NCBI RefSeq assembly: GCF_014633365.1
Contig: NC_068346.1
Coordinates: 13,351,030 to 13,415,029 of the forward strand
Origin: Diospyros lotus
Taxonomy: Eukaryota > Streptophyta > Magnoliopsida > Ericales > Ebenaceae
Direction: 5' to 3'
Length of the DNA stretch: 64,000 bases
Shown: positions 56,173 through 64,000 of the stretch, piece by piece
How positions within the stretch are numbered: the stretch's first letter is position 1
How the letters are laid out: every line of letters starts with the position of its first letter
The notes under the pieces: model-generated
Databases searched by the model: none
What the model was told of the DNA's origin: nothing
Seen by the model: only the letters and a program-made list of their open reading frames with translations
Program-made: the position numbers and the translations under genes

Positions 56173-59100
56173 CTACACCTGGGGATGTTATCCAATGCCA
56201 GTCCCAAGTCCGGATAAAAGAGGTGGGCTGTGTTAAGTAGCCGACAACCAACGTAAAACTTAGTCAGATCCAAAACATGAACTCTAGACAAATTATGAAA
56301 AATCGTTGAGGCGTAGGCGTAACCTTTCATAGCGACGCGCTACACTGCCCGCATGTAGTGTCAAGTGAGCTAGGGCCGCTACATCCGCGCCCGGATGTGG
56401 TGACAAATGAGTAAGGGTTCCCGCATTTGCATGGACGGATATGGGTAAAGAAGCTAGTCCAAATCAAAATCAAAACCAAAATCAAAATCAAAATCAAAAC
56501 AAAATCAAATTCAAAGTCAAGGCTAAAAACAAAAATCATAAATTAAGGATTGGGTCATGGAACATAGGAATATTAACAGACAAAGCTATGGAAGTGGTAG
56601 ATGTGATGATTAGGAGAAAGATTAATATTATGTGCATTCAAGAGACGAGATGGGTAGGGAAAAAAGCAAAAACTTTATCAGAAACTAGATATAAAATATG
56701 GTAGACAGGAAATGATAGAGCGAAAAATGGAGTGGGGATTATTATGGATAAAAGCTTAGTGGATGTAAAGAGAATAGGGGATAGGATTATTATGGTGAAA
56801 GTTAGTCTAGGAAGAATGACTATGAATATCTTTAGTACATATGTACCATAAGCGGGGTTAGGTGAGGAGATAAAAGCAAAATTCTGGGAGGACCTAGAGG
56901 GACTCATACAAATGATACCAAGAGAAGAGAAAGTGATTATAGGAGGTGACTTAAATGGGCACGTGAGTAGAGACGAAAACGGCTATAGAGAGGTACATGG
57001 AGGGTATGGATTCAGGGAAATTAATAGTGAGGGTAAGTCTATTCTAGATTTTTCTATGGCATATGGGCTCATCATAACCAATACTAGGTTCAAAAAACAG
57101 GACGAACACTAAATCACATATAAAAATGTCACATCAAGCACCCAAATAGATTACTTCCTCATGAGACAAGAGGATCGGTTATGTTGTAGGGATTGTAAGG
57201 TGATACTAGGAGAGTGTTTGACTACTCAACATAGACTTCTAGCACTTGACGTCCAAGTAAGAAATTGGAAGAGAAAAAATCACATAAAGCAAAATCCAAG
57301 AATCAGGTGGTGGAATTTAAAAGGGGAGAAACAACTAATCTTCAAAGAAAAATTAAGGGGTAGAAGGGAATGGAATGGAGAATGACAGACAAACCAAATG
57401 TGGAGAGAAATGACTAAAGCCCTGAGAAGCACGGCAAAGGTAGTCCTTAGAGAGAAATATGGTAGAGCCCCTAACCTTAAGGAGTCTTGGTGGTGGAATG
57501 AAGAGGTACAATTGAAAATTAAAAATAAGAAAACTTGCTATAAGGCTATATATCAGTGCAACAATGAAGAAAATCAAAAAAATTATAAAGAAGCAAAAAA
57601 TGCAGCAAAAAGAGCTGTGAAGCAAGGTCAAAAGCATATAAGAATCTATATAAACGACTTGATACAAAAGATGGAGAAAGAGATATATATAAATTAGCTA
57701 AAACAAGAGAAAGAAAAACAAGGGATTTAAATCAAGTGAAATGCATAAAAGATGAAAATCAAAATGTATTAGTGAATGAGGGAGCGATTAAGGAGAGATG
57801 GAATGAGTATTTCACAAAATTATTCAATGATGGTGGCAACACAAGAGTTAGGTTGGGACATCTTAGTAACTCCGAGGGGAACGTGAGCTATACATTTTAT
57901 TGACGCATAAGTTCAAATGAAATAAGGCAAGCATTAAAAAAGATGAAAAATCATAAGACGGTGGGACCGGATAATATACCAATAGAAGCATAGAAATGCA
58001 TGGGAGAAGAGGGCATTTCCTGACTAACGAAATTATTTAACGCGATCCTTAAATAAAAAAAAATGCCAGATGAGTGGAGGAAGAGTACTTTGGTTCTTAT
58101 ATACAAGAGCAAATGAGATGTTCAAAACTGTGAAAATTACAGAGGAATTAAGTTAATGAGCCATACCATGAAACTCTGAGAGAGAGTAACAAAGCAAAGG
58201 CTTAGAAAAGAAACAGAGGTCTCGAAAAATCAATTTGGTTTCATGCCTGGTAGGTCAACAATGGAAGCTATATACCTACTAAGGCGCCTAATGGAAAGGT
58301 ATCGAGATCATCAGAAGACCTACATATGATGTTTATAGATCTTGAAAAAGGCCTATGATAGGGTTCCTAGAGAAGTATTATAAAGGGTTTTAGAGAAGAA
58401 GGGAGTTTGAATAGCCTATATACAAGCCCTTAAGGACATGTATCACGGTGCAGAGATAAGGGTCAGAACATGCGGAGGGGATACTGAACCGTTTAAAATT
58501 ACAATAGGACTGCATCAAGGTTCTGCACTAAGTCTACACTTATTTACTCTAGTAATGGATGAACTCACTAAAGATATTCAGACAGAGGTGCCATGGTGTA
58601 TGCTATTTGCAGACGACATAGTGTTGGTGGATGAAACAAAAGAATGAGTGAACACTAAGCTTGAGTTGTGGATAAACAAGTTAAAATCTAAGGGATTTAA
58701 ATTAAGTAGAAAGAAAACAAAATATATGAATGTAAATTTAGTAAGAATGCAAGAGTAGAGGATGTTATAATAAAATTGGAAGACCAAATCTTACAAAGAA
58801 AAGACCATTTTCGATATTTGGGATCAGTGATTCAAAAAGATGGAGAAATTCATGAGGATGTCACACATAGAATTAAGGCAAGTTGGCTAAAATGGAGAAA
58901 TGCATCGGGGTGTTATGTGATGGTAAAATCCCATTAAAACTGAAAGGAAAATTCTATAGGACAGCTATAAGACCAGCCTTGTTGTATGGCTCAGAATGTT
59001 GGGCAGTCAAATTCCAGCACGAGCAAAAGACGAGCGTAGCGGAGATGAGGATGTTAAGATGGATGTGCGGCCATACAAGAAAAGATAAAATTAGAAATGA

Positions 59101-59400
59101 AGTTATTCGTAATAAGGTAGGAGTAATGCCAATCGAGGAGAAGATGAGAGAGACTAGACTAAGATGGTTTGGTCATGTGAGAATGAGACCAAGAGACGCT
59201 CCTGTGAAGAGTTGATGAAATGGAACAATTAGTCAAAAAAAAAGAGATAGAGACAGACCCAAGAAGACTTTGGGAGAGACATTAAAGTTTGATATGAAGT
59301 GTATGGACCTAAATGAAGATATGACAAAAGACAGAAATACATGGAAGTTTAGAATTCATGTAACCGACCCCACATAGTGGGATAAAGGCTGGATATGTTG
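56173..59400 (+). mobile_element. Full-length RTE-type LINE, 21-bp perfect target duplication
   Basis: The 3,228-bp element is flanked by an identical 21-mer at 56152-56172 and 59401-59421 that begins tatccatagtgc. The 5' region is GC-rich with ggatgttatccaatgcc. The coding part starts near 56441 with an Asn-Gln hexamer repeat. Endonuclease follows (LRIGSWNIGILTDKAMEVVD, IQETRW, IIGGDLNGHV), then RT with FADDIVLVDETKE at 58605-58645 and a C-terminal LRWFGHVRMRPRDAP segment. The 3' end is ccacatagtgggataaaggc and TTG. More than ten stops break the frame, so this copy cannot code a working protein. Confidence 0.92.
56441..59215 (+). pseudogene. LINE ORF (endonuclease and reverse transcriptase), broken
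   Basis: This is a single ORF of the RTE kind with apurinic-type endonuclease then RT. The visible endonuclease motifs (the WN Asn, QET Glu and GDLN Asp/Asn) and the FADD RT site are kept. Stops interrupt at about 56704, 56850, 57112, 57385, then a frameshift near 57690, further stops between 57900 and 58430, and more after 58647. The order of domains is complete. Confidence 0.88.
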
Positions 59401-59421
59401 TATCCATAGTGCTTTACAAAA

Positions 59422-60400
59422 TTCACACTGGAAGACTGTTGCAATGGATAAAATGAATGCGCTGGAAAAAAATGGCACATGGGAGATTGTGACATTACCT
59501 AAAGATAAGAAGGTGGTAGGTAGCAAATGGGTGTTTACTATTAAATATAAATTTGATGAAGTCTTGACAGGTACAATACAAGATTGGTAGCTCAAGGCTT
59601 CACCCAAACACAATGTTTTAAAATGCGCTAGGCGCTAGTCGGGCGCCAGACTGAGGCCTAGCACCTAGGATGCCTAGGCGGGGCCTAAGTAGACAGTTAT
59701 TTTTTTTTTTTTAATGTTTTTGATGTAATTTCATGTTATTTTTAGATAAATCAAAGTTAAAGACAAATGAAACATATATATATATATATATGTTTATATA
59801 TATATAAACAATAAATAATATATATATAACGGTGCCTAGGCGTTGTTTTGTGCTTTGGCCGCCTAAGCACCGCCTGGGCCGCCTAGACCTGATTAATCGA
59901 GCATGGCACCTAGGATGCCGATTTGCATGTATTCATAGCAACAAGGGTCCGCCTAACGCCTAGGCGGCGTTTTAGAACATTGCCCAAACACAAGGATTGG
60001 ATTATGAAGAGACCTTGGCTCCGATTGCAAAACTAAATTTTATACGCGTCCTGCTTTCTGTTCTAACTAATTTGGATTGGAAATTACATCAACTGGACAT
60101 TAAAAAAGCATTTTTCAATGGTGATCTAGAAGAAGAAATCTATATGTGAATTCCTCTGAGATTTGAGACAGAAGGTAGAGAAGGAAAAGTTTGCAGGATG
60201 ACGAAGTCCTTGTTGGTTTAAACGGTTTAGTACAACTTTAAACCAGCTAGGGTATAAGTAGGGGCAGGTTGATCATACTTTGTTCACTAAACATACAACA
60301 GATGGCCGGGAAACTATCATGATAGTGTGTGGATGATATTATTATTACTGGTGATAATATCTAAGAAATAAAGGTACTTAAAGGGCAGTTACAATAAGCC
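59422..60400 (+). pseudogene. Copia-D RT, first part, interrupted
   Basis: The reading NSHWKTVAMDKMNALEKNGT, then VGSKWVFTIKYKFD, resumes right after the LINE. It is interrupted by hAT n2 inside GFTQTQGLDYEET. The remainder (LDWKLHQLDIKKAFFNGDLE) follows at about 60075. Stops at about 60148, 60220 and others. The YVDD region near 60330 is frameshifted. Confidence 0.8.
59611..59982. mobile_element. Non-autonomous hAT element n2, perfect 8-bp target duplication
   Basis: This 372-bp element runs CAATGTTTTAAAA ... GTTTTAGAACATTG, with identical cccaaaca at 59603-59610 and 59983-59990. The arms are dense in cctaggcg variants and the core is an AT dinucleotide run. The ends match hAT n1 and the transposase-bearing hAT closely. 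It sits in Copia-D RT, and excising it restores the GFTQTQGLDYEE reading. Confidence 0.9.
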
Positions 60401-60938
60401 TATTGTTTGTTTGCATCGAGTTTAGCCCTTGAAGAAATCAGTGGAGTCCAAGTTAGTTTCAAGCAGCATATTAGTTAGTTAGGGTGTGTTCTAGCAGTAA
60501 CTTGTGTATAAGGGTATATTAGGTATTGTAATGTCTTTTACATTCCTTGTATGGTCCGCCCCAAATGTCTATAAATATAAGGCAAGGGGCAATCACTTGA
60601 GGTATTATTCTGATAGTATGCGAGTGTTTGTGATTGAGAGAAAAGTCTAGAGAGAGATAGCCTTTGTAATCTCGATTTTCATTTGTACTCATGAGGGATT
60701 CTTGTACTGATTGATTTCAAGATTCATAGAGGATAGCTCTCAGGATCAAGATGCTGGATGTAGGATCATCTTCAGATGATTTGAACCAAGATATATCATT
60801 ATGTCTTCTTTTGGTTTGCGTATCTTTACTCTGTCATTTAATTCTGTTCTTATTCTATTTCTATTTTTTATTCAAATCCATGTGTGTGTGATTGAATTCG
60901 GCTAAGATTGAGTGCATTCCAATGCTCCCAATTCAACA
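60401..60938 (+). mobile_element. Solo LTR, TSD aagcc
   Basis: A 538-bp insertion in Copia-D is bounded by aagcc (60396-60400 and 60939-60943). Terminal bases are TATTG...CAACA, consistent with an original TGTTG...CAACA. It has a TATA-like tctataaatataagg at about 60568 and no coding sequence. An unequal exchange between two LTRs would leave this structure. The strand is inferred from the TATA. Confidence 0.8.
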
Positions 60939-61635
60939 AAGCCTTTGAAGTAAAAGACCTAGGACAACTAAGGTATTTCCTAAGAATGGAAATGGTAAGA
61001 AGTAAGGAAGGAATTTTTATCTCTCAGCGGAAATACACATTGGATCTACTGAAGGAAACGAGCAAGCTTGGTTGTAAGCCAACTAGCACACCGTTGGAAA
61101 GATGGCATAGGAAATCCAGTAGACAAAGGAAGATACTAAAGGTTAGTACCTATTATAACATATGCAGTAAGTGTAGTAAACCAATTTATACATTCACCCA
61201 CTAGCAAACAGCTCAATGTTGCTTGTCATATTCTAAGATACCTTAAAGGAACTCCTGGGAAGGGCTTGTTGTTTAGGAAAAATGAAGACCGAGGAATAAA
61301 GGGTTTTATAGATGTTGATTGGGTCGGATCTATTGAGAATAACAGGTTTACATCTGGGTATTGTACTAAAGTATAGGGGCAATCTTGTTACATGGAGAAA
61401 CAAGAAACAAAATGTGGTAGCTTGAAGTAGTGCTGAGGCAGAATACCGAGCTATAGCTCAAGGTGTGTGTGAGATAATTTGGCTTGGGAAACTAATGGAA
61501 GACCTGCAGATGCCTATAACTACCCCTACAAGGCTATATAGTGATAGCAAATCAGCCATAAGTATTGTAAATAACACAGTTCAACGTGATCAGATGAAAC
61601 ATGTGAGAATTGATTGACACTTCGTTAAATAGGTA
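60939..61635 (+). pseudogene. Copia-D RT end and RNase H, broken
   Basis: FEVKDLGQLRYFLRMEMVRS and ISQRKYTLDLLKETSKLGCK open the segment. Decayed blocks follow for the TRPDI-region, YxDADWxG (DVDWVGS) and AEYRAIAQ, ending near MKHVRID at about 61600-61630. Stops are frequent. The polypurine tract and 3' LTR are absent. Confidence 0.78.
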
Positions 61636-62962
61636 CCTGTCTTGTTCTTCTATTCAAGCATCTTGGACTACCTAAAGTAGCTCCAAACAGTGTTTGAGCT
61701 TTGCCATAGGGGCTGCCTTTGTGAACATGTCTGCAACATTCTCATCACCAACTTTTATTAGTTTTACTTCTTTTTTATCTGATATTTCCCTGATAAAATA
61801 GTGACAAACATCAATATGTTTAGTTCTTCGTGGTGTGTCTGATTTTTGGATAAGTGTGTGGCACTTTGACTATCACACATCAAAGTGGCATCCACTGGCA
61901 TCCCAAAGAGCTCACTGGCCAAACCTTTTAGCCATATAGCTTCCTTAATTGCCTCTGAAACAACTATGTATTCTGCCACAATGGTTGATAAAACCATCAC
62001 ATGTTGGAGGCTTGCTTTCCAACTAACAGTGGAGTTCCACAACTTGAAAACATAACCGGTTGTGGACCTCCTCTTATCCAGATCAGTTGCATAATCAATC
62101 TCCTATTTTAGCTCCACAATAAGACAAAACCATGTCACTAGAACCCTTTAGATACCTCAATACCCATTTAACAACATTCCAGTATGCTTTACCTAGATTT
62201 TTCATGAATCTACTCACAACACTTATTGCATGAGCCAAATTAGGTCTAGTGCACACCATATTGTACATTAGGCACAGCACAAGAGAAGGGTATAACACTC
62301 ATCTCCTTAGAACTTTCCTCATCCTTAGGTGATTGATCCGAGGATAACTTAAAGTGTTGGGCAAATAGCACATTTACGGCCTTTACATCTGCCATACGAA
62401 ACTTCCTAATCAGTTTTTCTAGGGAGGATTTCTAAGATAGGTACAGCTTCCTTTGTTGTTTATGTCTAGTGATTTCAATCCCCAGTATTTTCCTAGCTTC
62501 CCATAACTCCTTCATCTCAAACTCTGATTTTTACTTCAGCTTTAATTGTTGAATTTCCTTATTAGATTGATTTGCTATCAGCATGTCATCCACATAAAGG
62601 AGTAGATAAACCGAAATACTAGATGAAACATGTTTGAAATATACACAACAATCATATGAACTTCTAGCATATCCTTGGTTTAACATAACCATATCAAACT
62701 TCCTATACCATTGTCTTGGGGATTGCTTAAGTTCATAAAGTGATTTCCTAAGTAAGCATACATCATCCACCTTTCCTCTAGATTCAAAACCCTTAGGTTG
62801 TTCCATTAAGATCCCTTCAACTAAGTCACCATGAAGAAATGTTGTGGTTACATCCATCTGTTCCAAATTTAGGTTCAGGTGTTTTGTCATGGCAAGCAGC
62901 ACTCGGATGGAGGTATGTCTCACAACTAGTGAAAATACCTCATTAAAATCTGTAGAAGAGAA
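61636..62962 (-). pseudogene. Copia-E pol fragment (RT and RNase H)
   Basis: On the minus strand: [59 protein letters not shown] and [15 protein letters not shown] (RT), then RPNLAHAISVVSRFMKN and WNSTVSWKASLQHVMVLSTI (RNase H). It is close to Copia-B in sequence but a separate copy. It is cut at the left by the junction with Copia-D and at the right (about 62962) by the Copia-F LTR. Several frameshifts are present. Confidence 0.82.
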
Positions 62963-63220
62963 TGTTGATTTAGAGTAGCTGTTATCATATTTCACTTTGT
63001 GTATTGTGTTGGTTATTCGTTGGTTGTATTATTTTGTTATGCTTATAGTTGTAGCTGATTGTATCTCAAGTGCTGTTGTATTAGCTGTATGAGGAGCGAC
63101 TAGAGTTAGTATATAATCTAGCTCTATTTCTGTTTTGTATAGAGGTTGAAATCATTTTAATCAAAGTCTCAGAATTCCTTTCCTTCTTTGTTTTCCTATT
63201 CGACTTTATCTTTCGTTTCA
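62963..63220 (+). repeat. Copia-F 5' LTR
   Basis: The segment runs TGTTGATTTAG ... TTTCGTTTCA. TGGTATCAGAGCCC, the primer site, follows at 63221 and gag at 63250. A TATA-like element was not clear. The partner LTR lies outside the window. Confidence 0.78.
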
Positions 63221-63249
63221 TGGTATCAGAGCCCTAGCGACTAACGTCC

Positions 63250-64000
63250 ATGGCTTCTCGTGATTCAACCTCGTCTTCTTCTTCATTATCATCTGCGTCT
63301 TTGTCTGATTTTTCATCAATCGCTAAGAATCTTAGTTTCGCTTCTACAAAACTAGATTCAAACAATTATTTGTATTGGAAGGCGCAAGTTCTAGCCACAA
63401 TTAGAGCATTTGATCTGTTGTCTTTTATTAATAAGACAGATCTTCCGTCAAAATACATCTCCTCTGACAATGATGAGCCTGTTGTCAATCCTGAATACTT
63501 AAATTGGATCAGATCTGACCATCTCTTGCTAGGATGGCTATTTTCGCTTATAAACAAAGAGGTTCTTGGTCAGGTAATTCAATGTGAATCAGCAACTGAG
63601 GTATGGACTACTCTTGAAAGTCTTTATTCTAAACAAACAGTTGCTAGAGCCTTTCAGTTGAAACAACAACTTATATCTATTAAGAAAGATGACACTTCGG
63701 TGACTGATTATATTCTGAAGATTAAAACTATCAGTCATTCTCTAGCAGCAATTGGAGAACCTATAAGTGATAAGGATCTGTTGATGTCTATTTTACATGG
63801 ATTAGGCGAGACTATGATACCGCTATAAACTTAATTACATATCAAATGGATGATATAAACCTAGAAAAGGTTCAGTATCTACTTTTGATGCATGAGCAGA
63901 GATTAGCTACGAAAAATGTGGTTAATATGTTGCCTGCTAATACATTTGATAATATTGCTGTGAATGTTAATTTTGCTTCACACGTAAATAAAGGCAGTAA
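63250..64000 (+). pseudogene. Copia-F gag, frameshifted, runs off the window
   Basis: It starts MASRDSTSSS 30 bases after the primer site. The core blocks are FASTKLDSNNYLYWKAQVLA, YLNWIRSDHLLLGWLFSLIN and FQLKQQLISIKKDDTSVTDY, typical of copia gag. The first frame ends at 63828. The family sequence (DYDTAINLITYQ) continues in another frame from about 63809, so there is one small indel near 63805. It is otherwise open to the edge, so the element may be fairly young. Confidence 0.83.

Larger units (their letters stand above)
51678..61635 (+). mobile_element. Copia-D: Ty1/copia host element with four later insertions
   Basis: The 5' LTR is 51678-52051 (TGTTGAAG...CGTTCA) and the primer site TGGTATCAGAGGC begins at 52052. 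Gag, protease, integrase, RT and RNase H follow in order with many stops. The body is interrupted at 54760-55927, 56173-59400, 59611-59982 and 60401-60938. Each insertion is bordered by duplicated host bases, and the host reading continues on the other side. The RNase H end stops at about 61635, where minus-strand Copia-E sequence starts. The 3' LTR is lost. Confidence 0.87.

Noticed and set aside
1..64000. tRNA, rRNA or organellar insertions
   Set aside because: None was recognised. The tggtatcagag strings are retrotransposon primer sites, not tRNA genes.

Overview
The window is nuclear DNA of a flowering plant. It has spliced genes with plant gene structure, three single-copy-type genes whose closest remembered relatives are Arabidopsis proteins, and nested Ty1/copia, Ty3/gypsy, RTE-type LINE and hAT elements. 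The species cannot be fixed from the sequence. All gene calls rest on reading exon translations against remembered family sequences and on splice-phase bookkeeping; no search was run.

Three cellular genes are present. (1) An F-box/kelch-repeat gene on + (coding 3133-5363, two exons, 385 aa) resembles Arabidopsis At1g67480. (2) A nucleoporin NUP54 gene on + (6664-15262, nine exons, 387 aa) is complete. (3) On -, convergent with NUP54, lie the last fifteen coding exons of an ER processing alpha-glucosidase I gene (GH63; GCS1/KNOPF, At1g67490-like), with the stop at 16555 and the most 5' visible exon at 51024-51103. The start of this gene lies beyond 64000. The F-box/kelch gene and GCS1 are neighbours in Arabidopsis too; here NUP54 sits between them. 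The products work in different places: ubiquitin-ligase adaptor, nuclear-pore channel, and ER N-glycan trimming.

Most of the remaining DNA is mobile. Introns of the first two genes hold small pieces: RTE tails, a GC-rich hAT-like element at 9901-10671, and an unclassified block rich in GTCGACAG at about 12700-14390. The GCS1 intron from 26207 to 50293 (24,087 bp, phase 0) is a stack of insertions. Gypsy-B (27609-29097) is broken by Copia-B. Copia-B's 3' LTR (29098-29438 plus 37302-37530) is broken by Gypsy-A (29439-37296), which is broken by Copia-A (30746-35970). Copia-B's integrase is broken by Copia-C (39705-48220), which is broken by a hAT transposon (41423-45104). Target-site duplications are visible for Gypsy-A (aaaat), Copia-A (aaatt), Copia-C (caccc) and the hAT (tctgaatc).

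The next GCS1 intron (from 51104 on) holds Copia-D (51678 to about 61635). Copia-D is itself hit by a hAT-like element (54760-55927), a full-length RTE LINE (56173-59400), a small hAT-like element (59611-59982) and a solo LTR (60401-60938). Copia-E (-) and the start of Copia-F (+) follow to the window edge.

The most interesting objects are Gypsy-A, which has no recognisable polymerase but an uninterrupted 399-codon ORF fusing a gag-like N-terminus to an unrecognised sequence; the hAT transposon, whose three-exon transposase reads open for 744 aa beside short elements with related ends; and the GCS1 gene itself, which spans more than 34 kb and still appears spliceable.
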